Shown in pieces: positions 40,973 through 51,219 of a DNA stretch of 64,000 nucleotides (the stretch's first letter is position 1; the number at the start of each line of letters is the position of its first letter). A model generated the notes under the pieces. The model had not been told where the DNA came from. It searched no databases and saw only the letters and a program-made list of their open reading frames with translations. The stretch is from the NCBI GenBank assembly GCA_022009795.1, contig CP091724.1, positions 1,525,501 to 1,589,500 of the forward strand. The letters run 5' to 3'. Source of the DNA: Anaerotruncus sp. GTDB lineage: Bacteria > Bacillota > Clostridia > Oscillospirales > Acutalibacteraceae. The position numbers and the translations under genes are program-made.

Positions 40973-41012
40973 AAAAAGGCGAAGCGTTCCATCGGATTGC
41001 TTCGCCTTTTTG
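40973..41012. terminator. Bidirectional terminator
   Basis: AAGGCGAAGC and GCTTCGCCTT pair around 13 nt, with A and T runs outside. Confidence 0.85.
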
Positions 41013-41023
41013 TTTTATCTTTG

Positions 41024-41734
41024 TTATTTGCAGAATTTGTGGCTGCCTATAATCGTTATTACAGGGCGCGAGTGCATAAATGCATCGCTTGTTTTTGCCG
41101 GATTGAAATAATAAATTGCGCCGCCGCTCGGATCCCAGCCGTTTATCGCGTCTATCGCTGCTTTTTTTGAAGATTCCGAAACGGGCTGATACCAATTACT
41201 GTCGTTCACGCAGGAAAAAGCGCCCGATTGATAAACCACGCCGCTGATACTGTCCGGAAACGATGGATGCGCCACTCTGTTAAGAATAACGGCGCCTACC
41301 GCCACCTGACCCTCATAGCTTTCGCCGCGCGCCTCGGCAGAGATAACCTTGGCAAGCAATTCGATATCCGAGGCGGAATAGCCCGCCGCGCCGCTGCTTT
41401 GGCTGCCGCCCAGCCCCAAATAGAGCAGCGTTTTGGAGCCTGCAATGCCATCTGCCGTGAGGCCGACGCTTTTTTGGAATTTTTTAACGGCATTTTGCGT
41501 GGCCGTGCCGAAAACTCCGTCCGTTTCGCCGCCGTAATAGCCAAGCTCTTTCAGCTTTTTTTGCAATTCCCTAACCTCTGCGCCGTTTGAGCCGTATTTT
41601 GAAACGGCATAAACGGCATTTTGCTGCGCATAGCATATTTTATACGCCGCAAAGCCTCCGAGCAGCCCGCCGAGAAGCACGGCAAACGAAATTAAAAAAA
41701 TATAAAAATTGCGAAACGCCTTATAAACTGTCAT
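41024..41734 (-). CDS. sleB: Spore cortex-lytic enzyme, SleB-like
   Basis: It encodes 236 residues. N-terminal membrane helix (FYIFLISFAVLLGGLLGGFAA), a peptidoglycan-binding domain (GSNGAEVRELQKKLKELGYYGG...GVFGTATQNAVKKFQ) and a Hydrolase_2 domain with the catalytic Glu in SAEARGE, then AVGAVILNRV and IYYFNPAKTSDAFM. SleB cleaves cortex muramic-lactam strands at germination. ATG 41734 has AAAGG eleven bases before it; ATG 41758 is possible. It lies downstream of the small gene 41768-42034, likely in one operon in the ypeB place. Confidence 0.9.
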   Translation of the reverse strand: MTVYKAFRNFYIFLISFAVLLGGLLGGFAAYKICYAQQNAVYAVSKYGSNGAEVRELQKKLKELGYYGGETDGVFGTATQNAVKKFQKSVGLTADGIAGSKTLLYLGLGGSQSSGAAGYSASDIELLAKVISAEARGESYEGQVAVGAVILNRVAHPSFPDSISGVVYQSGAFSCVNDSNWYQPVSESSKKAAIDAINGWDPSGGAIYYFNPAKTSDAFMHSRPVITIIGSHKFCK

Positions 41735-41767
41735 TTTATCGCAGCCTTTCTTTTTCATTATATATTA

Positions 41768-42034
41768 TCAGCCGAATCTGCCGAGCAAATACATTATCGC
41801 CACGCCCGCGCCCGTGCACAAAAGCCCCTGACCGATGAAATAGCGGATTTGCCTGCGCGTTTTGCGTGATTTCGGAGGCCTCTTAGCCTTTGCGGCATAT
41901 AATTGCGCCTCTTTTTTTAATTTTTCCGCATGCCCGTTTTGATATTCGGGCTTAACGAAAAAAATTATTTTTTCAAAATAAGGATTTTCGGTGTTTGTAA
42001 CCTCCAGCACCTGTTTATTTACGCCCTTTATCAT
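41768..42034 (-). CDS. Small protein with C-terminal membrane helix, upstream of sleB
   Basis: It encodes 88 residues: a soluble start (VNKQVLEVTNTENPYFEKIIFFVKPEY), a Lys-rich middle and one helix (IGQGLLCTGAGVAIMYLLG). A similar arrangement is common for short clostridial proteins near division or sporulation genes, but I do not recognise the family. AAGGAA lies before the ATG. The gap to sleB is about 33 bp. Confidence 0.6.
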   Translation of the reverse strand: MIKGVNKQVLEVTNTENPYFEKIIFFVKPEYQNGHAEKLKKEAQLYAAKAKRPPKSRKTRRQIRYFIGQGLLCTGAGVAIMYLLGRFG

Positions 42035-42148
42035 CCAGATTTTTCCTTTCGCTTTTTTTCTATGAACAGTGTTGGCAAAATTACGATTTTTTTATACAGA
42101 ATTTTTGATAATTGATTTTTTTGGTAAAAAAACGCAATAAAATAATTC

Positions 42149-42333
42149 TTGACAAGGTTCTTTATAACAACTTGTATATAGTTTTTCAACAGCGCAAAAA
42201 AATGTTGAAAAACTATGTTTAAAAATGTTAAAAAAACCTTGCTAAAAAAACGCCTTAAAAACCGCCGAAAATCGTTGTTGAAAAAGTTAAAAACAGGGCA
42301 GTTTTCAATAAATTACACAGAGTTTTTCAACAA
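42149..42333. promoter_or_regulatory. Promoter with two nested pairs of TTTTTCAACA inverted repeats
   Basis: The 417-bp gap before the OGG gene is AT-rich. TTGACA (42149) begins a plus-strand promoter. Arms ATAGTTTTTCAACA (42178-42191) and TGTTGAAAAACTAT (42203-42216) are a perfect 14-bp hairpin. TTGTTGAAAAA (42275-42285) and TTTTTCAACAA (42323-42333) form a second pair with the same core. Four copies of one 10-mer in 160 bp suggest a protein-binding array or a leader switch. No DnaA boxes are seen. Confidence 0.55.
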
Positions 42334-42451
42334 TTTGTAAAGTTACAAATAGTTACAGTTTTTTTAGTTATTTTGCTATTTTTTTATGTTTTTCGCGCGG
42401 GCAATTTTGTGCTATAATTTTTATCAACAAAACGCGGAGGAAAATATAAAG

Positions 42452-43285
42452 ATGAAGGTTCGTTGCGAAAACGAAAATGTGATTTTAAGCGAGGTTCGCT
42501 GCCTGAGCTTGCCGCTTACCCTTGACTGCGGCGAGGCCTTTCGCTGGCAGTGCGAGGAGGACGGCTCTTGGAGCGGCGCGGCATACGGCAAAATTTTTTT
42601 GAATATAAAAGAAGAAAAACGGCGAATTTGTGCTGAAAAAAACACTTCGCTTGAGGATTTTTGAGTGCGTTTGGCGCAATTATTTTTGATTTGGACCGCG
42701 ATTACGCGGCAATTTGCGACCGCCTGAAAGAGGATTCGCTTTTTAAGCGAAACAATAGACGAATATTACGGAATAAGGATTTTAAATCAAGACCCGTGGG
42801 AGGCGCTCGTTTCCTTTGTTATCAGCCAGCAAAACAACATTAAGCGAATTAAAGGCATCATTAAGCGCCTTTGCGATACATACGGCACGCCGATTTGCGA
42901 GGGCTGGAACGCTTTTCCGAGCGCCGAGGTGCTTGCCGACTGCTCCGAGGCGGATTTTGAAGCTCTTGGACTGGGCTACCGCGCAAAAATATGTTAAGCG
43001 CCTTGCAGACGATGTTGCCTGCGGCGCCATCAACCTTGCCGAAATCAAAGCCATGGATTTGGAAAGCGCAAAAAAAGCCCTGCTTTCAATTTACGGCGTG
43101 GGCGAAAAGGTGGCAAACTGCGCGCTGCTTTTCGGATTTCAATTTGTGCGCTGCTTTCCGATTGATGTGTGGATGAAGCGCGCTTTGCAATATTACCCGA
43201 ACGGCCTGCCCGAATGCTTTGCGGGCTGCGAGGGCATCGCACAGCAATATCTTTTTTTCACTGGGCACGAAACAATTTAAAATAA
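42452..43285 (+). CDS. ogg: 8-oxoguanine DNA glycosylase (OGG1-like, HhH-GPD)
   Basis: After repair it has 274 residues. N-terminal domain with CGEAFRWQ, then DPWEALVSFVISQQNNIKRIKGI, the helix-hairpin-helix SIYGVGEKVANC with the catalytic Lys, and FPIDVWMKRAL with the catalytic Asp; the end is AQQYLFHWARNN. It removes 8-oxoguanine from DNA. Seven run-length breaks in 834 bp hide it: A5, A7, T5, T5, T5, A5 and T7, which should be 4, 5, 4, 4, 4, 4 and 5. The start has GGAGG upstream. This gene is the densest case in the window. Confidence 0.85.
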
Positions 43286-43388
43286 TCAACATTCGCTATA
43301 TATAATGTATATAATATAGGCGCAAACCAATCATTCAAACAAATCGCGCGGGCGGATTTAAAACGAGCCTGTGGCGAGCGGAGGAACT

Positions 43389-44115
43389 ATGCAAAAGCTT
43401 TTTATACCGGAATACGACGGCGGCGAAAAAATTTATCTTAACGAAGAGCAGAGCCGACACCTTGCCAAAAGCCTGCGAATGAAAGCGGGCGACATGATAA
43501 CCGTTTGCAGCGGCACAGGCGAGGATTACGGCTGCATGATAGACGAAATCGGCAAGGAGGGCGTGGTGCTTTCCGTTTGCTATCGCAAAGCAAGCGAAAG
43601 CGAGCCGGATATTAAAGTTTCACTTTACCAGGGCGTGCCCAAGGGCGATAAAATGGAAGATATTATTCAAAAATGCGTGGAGCTCGGCATTCACGACATT
43701 ACCCCCATGCTCACAAAGCGCAGCGTGAGCCGCCCGCAGGAAAAGCAGGCGGAGAAAAAAAGGATAAGATATTCCAAAATTTCTCTTGAGGCGGCGCAGC
43801 AAAGCGGCAGGGGCATTGTGCCGCAAATAAACAAAAATGATTTCGCTTAAAGAAGCCGTTGCCGCGTGCGACGCGGATTGCAAAATAGTTTTTTACGAGG
43901 GCGGCGGCGAGCCGATTTCAAAAATCATAACGCCCGGCATTAAAAGCGCGGCGATTTTTATAGGCCCCGAGGGCGGCTTTGAGCAGGAGGAGGTTAACCA
44001 AATCACCGCTTGCGGCGCAATCTGTGCCACGCTTGGCAAAAGGATTTTGCGCACGCAAACAGCACCCGTTGCCGCACTTTCGGCAATTATGCTTTTAACA
44101 GGCAATTTGGAATAG
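43389..44115 (+). CDS. rsmE: 16S rRNA m3U1498 methyltransferase RsmE
   Basis: After repair it has 241 residues. N-terminal PUA-like part (QSRHLAKSLRMKAGD), then the SPOUT methyltransferase core with KGDKMEDIIQKCVELGI, SRGIV-type loop (EAAQQSGRGIVPQ), IGPEGGFEQEE and LGKRILRTQTAPVAALS, which form the knot and SAM site. It acts on the 30S subunit. One break at the A5 near 43834-43838 (should be 4). GGAGG at 43380 decides the ATG. Confidence 0.9.
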
Positions 44116-44148
44116 CGCGGCATGTTAAAAAGCCTTATATAAAATGCT

Positions 44149-44198
44149 GAGCGGGAGGCTCGGGGCACACTCCGAACGCCTTTCCGCTTTTTTTATTT
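44149..44198 (+). terminator. Rho-independent terminator after rsmE
   Basis: AGCGGGAGGC pairs with GCCTTTCCGCT around a GC-rich loop and is followed by T7. 44199-44300 shows nothing further. Confidence 0.65.
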
Positions 44199-44372
44199 AT
44201 GCAGGCAAAACAAAGCTGCGGCACCGAAAGCTCTTCACGGCGCGGCGAAAATCAGCAAAAAAAGCAAGCTTTTTTTAATGCAAAATTGCCGCAAAAAAAT
44301 AAAAATCCTTGAAATCCTACTAACTTTATAGTATATTAGGGATAACGATAAAAACACGAAAGGCAGAGCAAA

Positions 44373-44795
44373 ATGAAAATATCAACCAAAGGGCGCTATG
44401 CTTTGCGCACAATGATAGATTTGGCAATGAACGACACGGGCGAAAACATTTCCATTAAAGCAATTGCCGCGCGCCAGGGAATCAGCACAAAATATTTGGA
44501 GCAAATTATTTCAACGCTTAACAAAGCCGGCTATGTTAAAAGCGAACGAGGCGCAAACGGCGGCTACCGACTGACCAAAAAGCCCGAGGAATACACGGTG
44601 GGCATGATTTTGCGCCTTACCGAGGGCAGCCTTGCAATAACCACCTGCACGCAGGATGAGCAAAATCTGTGCGAAAGATACGGCTGTTGCACCACGGTTA
44701 AGGTTTGGGAAAAGATAAACAAGGCCATCAGCGATGTGGTAGATAATATAACCATTGCCGATTTGGCGGCAGACGAGCAAAAACAGCACAAATAA
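44373..44795 (+). CDS. Rrf2-family regulator (IscR/CymR type)
   Basis: It encodes 140 residues. Winged helix start MKISTKGRYALRTMIDLA, recognition region ISTKYLEQIISTLNKAGYVKSERGANGGYRL, then a Cys set CTQDEQNLCERYGCC that could hold a 2Fe-2S cluster as in IscR. CymR proteins lack it. It precedes metY-cysK, so it may report cysteine or Fe-S status to that operon; a candidate site ATTCC(13)GGAAT lies in the operon leader. Its own promoter TTGAAA(17)TATATT overlaps a TACTA/TAGTA repeat near 44315-44330. AAAGG precedes the ATG. Confidence 0.88.
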   Translation: MKISTKGRYALRTMIDLAMNDTGENISIKAIAARQGISTKYLEQIISTLNKAGYVKSERGANGGYRLTKKPEEYTVGMILRLTEGSLAITTCTQDEQNLCERYGCCTTVKVWEKINKAISDVVDNITIADLAADEQKQHK

Positions 44796-44821
44796 TTTTT
44801 GTGATTTGATTAAAAAAACAC

Positions 44822-44887
44822 TTGACAAATACATTTGCGCGTGATATTATTATCTCAAGCTAATTCCCACCAATGCCGTAGGAATAG
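44822..44887 (+). promoter_or_regulatory. Promoter and candidate operator of the metY-cysK operon
   Basis: TTGACA (44822-44827) and TATTAT (44845-44850) are 17 bp apart. Just downstream, ATTCC (44863-44867) and GGAAT (44881-44885) form an inverted repeat with the core seen in CymR boxes of Firmicutes. Binding by the Rrf2 protein encoded next door is inference. Confidence 0.65.
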
Positions 44888-44930
44888 TAGTAATTACAAA
44901 AATCACTGATAAGGAGTGTGATTTATCCCA

Positions 44931-45002
44931 ATGAAAAATGCGGTTAAAACAAAAGAGATAATCTATTCCTCTTACTCACGAATGCCACGATGTTGCAAAT
45001 AA
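44931..45002 (+). CDS. Leader peptide with tandem Cys codons before metY-cysK
   Basis: This 23-residue frame lies between the promoter and metY. It begins MKNAVKTKE and ends SRMPRCCK, with TGT-TGC two codons before the last. AAGGAG is present but 14 bases from the ATG, longer than ideal. Tandem Cys codons at the end of a leader frame upstream of cysteine-synthesis genes are the hallmark of translation-coupled cysteine sensing, known in Actinobacteria. That it works here is inference. Confidence 0.45.
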   Translation: MKNAVKTKEIIYSSYSRMPRCCK

Positions 45003-45060
45003 AAATTTAAAAACATCAATCATCAATCAATTCTATTCTAAATTTTTAAGGAGAAACATC

Positions 45061-46360
45061 ATGGCAAATAACAAATATCATTTTGAAACAATTCAGCTTC
45101 ACGCGGGTCAGGAAAAATCCCGATCCCGCAACGGATTCCAGAGCGGTTCCGATTTATCAAACCACATCTTATGTTTTTAAAAATTCGGATCATGCGCAGG
45201 CAAGATTCAATTTAACCGATGCCGGCAATATTTACGGCAGACTCACAAATTCAACCCAGGGCGTTTTTGAAGAAAGAATGGCTGCTCTTGAGGGCGGCGT
45301 AGGCGCCCTTGCAACGGCTTCCGGCGCAGCTGCTTTGGCATACACCTTCCAGGCACTTGCAAAGGCAGGCGACCACATTGTTGCCGCAGAAACAATTTAC
45401 GGCGGCACTTATAATTACCTTGAACACACCTTCCCGGAGCACGGTGTTAAAACAACATTCGTTGACCCAGATGATCTTCAAAACTTTGAAGATGCAATTC
45501 AGGAAAACACAAAGCTCATCTTTTTTGAAACACTCGGCAATCCCAATTCAAATCTTGTTGATATAGACGCGCTTGCCGCAATCGCACATAAGCACAATAT
45601 TCCGCTTGTGGCAGACGCAACCTTCACAACTCCCTATCTTCTTCGTGCATTTGATCACGGTGTTGACATAGTTGTTCATTCGGCAACAAAGTTTATAGGA
45701 GGACACGGTACTACACTCGGCGGCGTTATTGTGGACAGCGGCAACTTCGATTGGAAGGCAAGCGGCAAATTCCCGCAGTTCACAGAGCCGAACGCAAGCT
45801 ACCACGGCATAAGCTTTGACGCAGCGGCAGGAAAGGCAGCGTTTGTAACATACATTCGCGCAATCCTGCTTCGCGACACGGGCGCGGCGATTTCCCCGTT
45901 CAACGCATTCCTGCTTTTACAGGGCCTTGAAACACTTTCACTTCGCGTTGAAAGGCATGTGGAAAACACCAAAAAGGTGCTTGATTACCTTTCCAAGAAT
46001 CCCCTTGTTAAGAAAATCAATCACCCCTCGCTCGACCCCAAATACAAGGATCTTTACGATAAATACTTCCCGAACGGCGCAGGCTCCATCTTCACCTTTG
46101 ATATAGACGGCGGCGAAGCCGAGGCAAAGAAATTTATCGACAATCTTGAAATCTTTTCTCTGCTTGCAAATGTGGCGGATGTTAAATCACTTGTTATTCA
46201 CCCGAAAACCACCACACATTCGCAGCTTTCGGAGGAGGAATTCAAGAAGCAACACATCAACGATTCAACTATCAGACTTTCAATAGGCACAGAGCATATT
46301 GACGATATTATTGCAGACCTTGAAACGGCTTCAAGGCCATCAGCAAATAAGCGCGGCTAA
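45061..46360 (+). CDS. metY: O-acetylhomoserine (thiol)-lyase
   Basis: After repair it has 432 residues. PLP enzyme of the Cys/Met metabolism family: LQLHAGQE-type start ([31 protein letters not shown]), ALEGGVGALATASGAAAL, LGNPNSNLVDIDALA and the PLP Lys in HSATKFIGGHGTTLGG. The long form with KFPQFTEP identifies MetY. It makes homocysteine from O-acetylhomoserine and sulfide. One break at the A5 near 45114-45118 (should be 4). AAGGAG precedes the ATG. It is followed 21 bp later by cysK. Confidence 0.9.
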
Positions 46361-46381
46361 ATAAGAAAGGAGCAAATAATC

Positions 46382-47308
46382 ATGGCTGTATATAATAATG
46401 TAACCGAGCTCATCGGAAAAACACCGATTCTTAAATTAAACAATTTCGCAAAGGCAGAGGGCGTGGATGCAAATATTTTTGCAAAGCTTGAATACTTCAA
46501 CCCCGCAGGCTCTGTTAAAGACAGAATTGCAAACGCAATGATTTCCGACGCGGAAGCAAAGGGCGAGCTTAAACCCGGCGCAACAATCATTGAGCCCACA
46601 TCGGGCAACACCGGCATCGGCCTTGCAAGCGTGGGCACCGCAAAGGGTTATAAGGTTATCCTTACCATGCCCGAAACGATGAGCGTTGAAAGGCGCAATC
46701 TTGTTAAGGCTTACGGCGCAGAGGTTGTTCTTACCGAAGGCGCAAAGGGAATGAAAGGCGCAATTGAAAAGGCAAATGAGCTTAAAGATGCCACTCCCGG
46801 CGCCGTTATCCTCGGCCAATTCGTTAACCCCGCAAATCCCAAGGCTCACTATGAAACCACAGGCCCCGAAATTTGGGCAGACACCGAGGGCAAGGTTGAC
46901 GCATTCATTGCAGGCGTAGGCACCGGCGGCACACTTTCCGGAGTAGGCAAATATCTTAAAGAGCAAAACCCGGATGTTAAAATCTTTGCCGTTGAGCCGG
47001 AAACCTCTCCCGTTCTCAGCGAGGGCCACGGCGGATCGCACAAAATTCAGGGAATCGGCGCAGGCTTTGTGCCGGACACTCTTAACACAAGCGTTTATGA
47101 CGAGGTTATCCCCGTTCCCAACGAAGCTGCATTTGAAACCGGCAACAAAATAGCAAAAACGGATGGCATTCTCGTGGGCATTTCAAGCGGCGCTGCCGTT
47201 TGGGCTGCAGAGCAGCTTGCCGCAAGAGATGAATTTAAGGGCAAAAACATTGTTGTTCTTCTTCCCGACACCGGCGACAGATATCTTTCAACCGATCTTT
47301 TTAAATAA
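46382..47308 (+). CDS. cysK: Cysteine synthase A
   Basis: It encodes 308 residues, intact. PLP Lys in [11 protein letters not shown], substrate loop [15 protein letters not shown] phosphate loop [12 protein letters not shown] and Ser in VGISSGAA, all typical of O-acetylserine sulfhydrylase. It forms cysteine from O-acetylserine and sulfide. Same operon as metY, with AGAAAGGAG before the ATG. No cysE is in the window. Confidence 0.95.
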   Translation: MAVYNNVTELIGKTPILKLNNFAKAEGVDANIFAKLEYFNPAGSVKDRIANAMISDAEAKGELKPGATIIEPTSGNTGIGLASVGTAKGYKVILTMPETMSVERRNLVKAYGAEVVLTEGAKGMKGAIEKANELKDATPGAVILGQFVNPANPKAHYETTGPEIWADTEGKVDAFIAGVGTGGTLSGVGKYLKEQNPDVKIFAVEPETSPVLSEGHGGSHKIQGIGAGFVPDTLNTSVYDEVIPVPNEAAFETGNKIAKTDGILVGISSGAAVWAAEQLAARDEFKGKNIVVLLPDTGDRYLSTDLFK

Positions 47309-47332
47309 TTAAAATTCCCCCATAAAATCACA

Positions 47333-47366
47333 AAGCGGCGCGGTTGCAAAATCGCGTCGCTTTTTG
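47333..47366 (+). terminator. Terminator of metY-cysK
   Basis: AAAGCGGCGCG and CGCGTCGCTTT pair (one G-U) around 10 nt and run into T5. Confidence 0.8.
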
Positions 47367-47479
47367 CGGGTTTATGAGCGGCAAAAAAATTTTTTTATTG
47401 CATTTTTCGCCGCATATATTGTAAATTTATATATGATAAAATAATGAAGGAGCGGCAATGCCACGAAAGAGATTTTTTT

Positions 47480-48406
47480 ATGAATATTCGCGAGCTTCAG
47501 GACGAAATTTTTAAAAAAATAAAAAAAGAGAAAGACATTTGCATTTTGGCGCACTCCTACCAAGCGAGGGAAATTTGCGAAATTGCGGATTTCACGGGCG
47601 ATTCATACGCGCTTTCAGTTAAGGCGCAAAGCGTGCCGCAAAAAAATCGTGATTATGTGCGGCGTGCGCTTTATGGCGGAAACGGTTAAAATCCTTTCGC
47701 CCGAAAAAAAGGTTATCCTTTCCGACTCACAGGCGGGCTGCCCGATGGCGGAGCAATTCACAAAGGATGCGGTTCTTGAGCTGAAAAAGGAGCACCCCGG
47801 CTATGCCGTTGTGGCATATGTTAACACCACCTCAGAGCTTAAAAACGGTTTGCGATGTGTGCGTAACATCCTCCTCTGCCGTTAAAATAGTTAAGGCAAT
47901 GCCGGAAAAGGATATAATTTTTTTATTCCCGATATCAATTTGGGCGGCTATGTGGCAAAGCAGTGCCCGGATAAAAAAACTTTGTTTTGCTTCAGGGCGG
48001 CTGCCCGAGGCATATGGTGGTTTCCGAGCAGGATGTGCTTGAGGCGAAAGCCGCACACCCGAACGCACTTTTCCTGGTGCACCCCGAATGCCGCGAAGAG
48101 GTTACCCGGCATGCCGACTACATCGGCTCCACCAGCGGAATAATGAATTACGCCAAGGAGAGCGACGCAAAGGAATTTATCATCGGCACGGAAAACAGCA
48201 TAGTGGAGCATTTGCAATATGACTGCCCCGGCAAATCGTTTTACCCCGTTTCAAAGTACCTTGTTTGCATGAACATGAAGCTTACCACCCTGCCGCAGGT
48301 TTATAACTGCTGCCTCGGCACCGCGGGCGAGGAAATTGAAATGAGCGAGGATATGCGCCTTGCCGCCAAGAAATGCATTGACAAAATGATTGCATACGGC
48401 GGCTGA
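47480..48406 (+). CDS. nadA: Quinolinate synthase
   Basis: After repair it has 306 residues. The three-fold NadA pattern is present: [78 protein letters not shown], then GGCPRHM and [22 protein letters not shown], ending with the third cluster Cys in YNCC. It makes quinolinate from iminoaspartate and DHAP using a 4Fe-4S cluster. Four run-length breaks: A7 near 47640 (6), A5 near 47842 (4), T7 near 47919 (5), A7 near 47975 (5). nadB and nadC are not here. Confidence 0.9.
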
Positions 48407-48437
48407 TAAGATTTTTTTGAACGGAATTTATTTTTTT

Positions 48438-49114
48438 ATGAGAATGAGAAGAAAGAAAAAAATCTTGAAACGCGGCTTGACGACTGCGCCGAGATTTTTG
48501 ATTGACTGCGAAAAATGAGGATTTGAATTTTTGAAAACGCCGCTCCGTCAGACGCCGTGCTTGATTTGAAAGCACTTTTCGGAAACGATAATCCGCTTGT
48601 GCTTGAAATCGGCTGCGGCAAGGGCGGCTTTGCCTGCGAATTTGCAAGGCAAAACCCGAATGTGAATGTGATAGCCGTTGAAAAGGTGGGCAATGTTATA
48701 GTTGCCGCGTGCGAAGCGGCAAAGCAGGCAGGGCTGCAAAATATAAGATTTATGAAATGCAATGCAGAATATTTGCCCTGCTACATTCCCGCAGGCAGCG
48801 TAACAACGCTTTATCTTAATTTCAGCTGCCCCTTTCCCAAAAAGAAATATGCAAAGCACCGCTTAACACACCCGAATTTTCTTAAAATTTACAAGCAATT
48901 GCTTGCGCCCGGCGCGCCGATTTGCCAAAAAACGGATAATATGCATTTCTTTGAATTTTCGCTTGAAAGCTTTTCGCAATGCGGCTTCAGGCTCTCAAAC
49001 ATAAGCCTTGATTTGCACGCAAGCGATTTTGAGGAAAACATAGTTACGGAATACGAAAAGCGATTTTCCGACATGGGCATGCCGATTTACCGCCTTGAAG
49101 CAAGGCTTGATTAA
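48438..49114 (+). CDS. trmB: tRNA (guanine-N7-)-methyltransferase
   Basis: After repair it has 223 residues. SAM motif LVLEIGCGKGGFACEFA, then VIAVEKVGNVIVAACEAA, IRFMKCNAEYLP, LNFSCPFPKKKYAKHRLTHPNFLKIY (the usual DPWPK motif varies here to SCPFPK) and a C-terminal TEYEKRFSDMGMPIYRLEA. It methylates G46 of tRNAs. Four breaks at the start: A7, T5, A5 and T5 between 48455 and 48530 (5, 4, 4, 4). It follows nadA by 31 bp. Confidence 0.87.
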
Positions 49115-49147
49115 ATCTTTTGCAGACGCAAATAAAATTCAAACGGA

Positions 49148-49181
49148 GCGCACTTCGATTTTTCGGAGCGCGCCTTTTTTT
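49148..49181 (+). terminator. Terminator after trmB
   Basis: GCGC-CTTCG and CGGAG-GCGC arms pair with one mismatch and are followed by T7. A TTGACA directly after (49183) may start the ABC transporter transcript, though its -10 box is poor. Confidence 0.5.
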
Positions 49182-49298
49182 GTTGACAAAATTTAATATA
49201 TGTGATACGGTAAAACCAAAGCAGAAAGAAAAAACAAAACCCGATATGCCGAAAGCCGGCGGCAGCCAATTACATTGGCACCTGCAGAAGGAGGAAAA

Positions 49299-50235
49299 AT
49301 GAAAAACGCGCAAAATGTTATCGAAATCACCGATTTATGCAAATCTTTCGGCGATATCAAAGCGGTAAACAACCTTTCCTTTTCCGTTCGCAAAGGGCAG
49401 CTTTTTGCCTTTTTGGGCGTGAACGGAGCAGGCAAATCCACCACGATTTCAATAATTTCCGGCCAGCTGAAAAAGGACGGCGGCAGCGTTTTGATTTGCG
49501 GCAAAGATATTGACTGCGGCATGGGCGAAATTGCGGCACGGCTGGGAGTTGTGTTTCAAAACTCCGTGCTTGACCGCGCTCTTTCCGTGCGCGATAATTT
49601 AAAGTGCCGCGCCGCGCTTTACGGCATAAGCGGCAACGAATTTAAAGCAAGGCTTGATGAGCTTTCGCAAATTTTGGATTTTAAGGATTTGCTTTCACGC
49701 CCCGTCGGCAAGCTTTCAGGCGGCCAAAGGCGAAGGATAGACATTGCCCGCGCGCTTTTTCACAAGCCGCAAATTTTAATTCTGGACGAACCCACCACGG
49801 GGCTTGACCCTCAAACCCGCCGCCTTATTTGGCAAACCGTTTCCGAGCTGCAAAAAAGAGAGGGAATGACGGTTTTTTTAACAACGCATTATATGGAAGA
49901 AGCGGCGGACGCCGATTATGTGGTTATTCTCGATTCGGGCAAAATTTCCGCAAAGGGAACTCCGCTTGAATTAAAAAAATAAATACACGGGCGATTTTAT
50001 AACGATTTACAACCCGGATTCGGAAAAAATCGAAAAGCTCGGCTTAAGGCACGAAGCCGTGCCCGGCGGCGTGCGGCTTTTTGTTAATTCCACGGCGCAG
50101 GCAACCGAGCTGATTATAAACAATCCCGAGCTTTTCACCGATTACGAAATCAAAAAAGGCGATATGGACGATGTTTTCCTTAATGTGACGGGCAAAAAAT
50201 TGACGGGAGGCAGTGAAAATGACGGAGTTTTGTAA
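49299..50235 (+). CDS. ABC transporter ATPase (DrrA/CcmA-like exporter)
   Basis: After repair it has 311 residues. Walker A GVNGAGKSTT, signature KLSGGQRRRIDIARAL, Walker B ILILDEPTTGLDPQTRR, switch TTHYMEEA. The last 85 residues (GDFITIYNPDSEKIEKLG...DMDDVFLNVTG) are the typical C-terminal extension of drug and polysaccharide exporters. They are only joined after the A7 near 49974-49981 is read as 6. It overlaps the permease start by 17 bp, so they act together. Confidence 0.88.
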
Positions 50236-51111
50236 TTTAACGGCGCGAAACTGCAAGCTCTTTTTTAAAGACAAGGGCGTTTTTTTCACATCGCTGATAA
50301 CGCCGCTTATTTTACTTGTTCTTTATGCTACATTTTTGGCAAAGGTTTATAAAAACAGCTTTATTGCGGGGATTCCGCAAGGAATTCCGATTTCCGAAAA
50401 AGCTGATAAACGCCGCCGTCAGTGGGCAGCTTGTAAGCTCGCTTTTTGGCGGTTAGCTGCGTTACCGTGGCCTTTTGCTGCAATATGATTTCCGTGCAGG
50501 ACAAGGTCAGCGGCGCAAGGCGGGATTTAACCGTTTCCCCTGTTAAAAAATCCACCCTTGCGATAAGCTATTACACGGCAACGCTGATTTCCACACTGAT
50601 CGTTTGCCTGCTTGCAAGCGTGATTTGCCTTGTTTATCTCGGCAAAATCGGCTGGTATTTAAATGCAAAGGACATTGCGCTTGCGGCGCTTGATATCGTT
50701 TTGCTTGTGCTGTTCGGCACGGCGCTTTCAAGCATTATAAACTGCTTTTTGAAAACACAGGGGCAGATTTCCGCCGTCGGCACAATCGTAAGCTCCGGCT
50801 ACGGCTTCATCTGCGGCGCATATATGCCGATTTCGCAGTTCGGCAGCGGCCTGCAAAAGGCGCTTTCGTTTTTGCCCGGCACTTACGGCACAAGCCTGCT
50901 TCGCAACCACGCCCTTGCGGGAGTTTTCCGCGAAATGGAAAGCCTTTCTTTTCCAAAGCAGGCGATAGACGCGATTAAAGACAGCGTTGACTGCAATGTT
51001 TATTTTTTCGACAAAGCGGTTTCCCAAAGCACGATGTATATTTACCTTGCGGCGTGCGTTGCGGCGCTTGTTGCAATTTACGCACTGATTTCCGCCAAGA
51101 AAAAGGGATAA
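50219..51111 (+). CDS. ABC-2 type transporter permease
   Basis: After repair it has 296 residues with six helices, starting MTEFCNLTARNCKLFFKDKGVFFTSLITPLILLVLY. The middle shows EKLINAAVSGQLVSSLLAVSCVTVAF, then SVQDKVSGARRDLTVSPVKK and, after several helices, GAYMPISQFGSGLQKALSFLPGTYG, all typical of ABC-2 exporters. The substrate is unknown. Two breaks: A5 near 50399 (4) and T5 near 50441 (4). GGGAGG precedes the ATG. Confidence 0.87.
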
Positions 51112-51187
51112 GCAAATTCAGCTTTGCACCCTTTAAGCGGCAGGCGGCTAATTACGAAAACGCCGCTTTTAAAACACAGTATTTTCA

Positions 51188-51219
51188 ATCGGCACGGCCA
51201 AAGGCTGTGCCGATTTTTT
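51188..51219 (+). terminator. Terminator of the ABC exporter operon
   Basis: ATCGGCACGGCC-AAA-GGCTGTGCCGAT (one G-U) followed by T6. Confidence 0.9.

Noticed and set aside
42035..42451. Replication origin in the AT-rich repeat region.
   Set aside because: No TTATCCACA-type DnaA boxes and no dnaA or dnaN nearby; the repeats share a different core.
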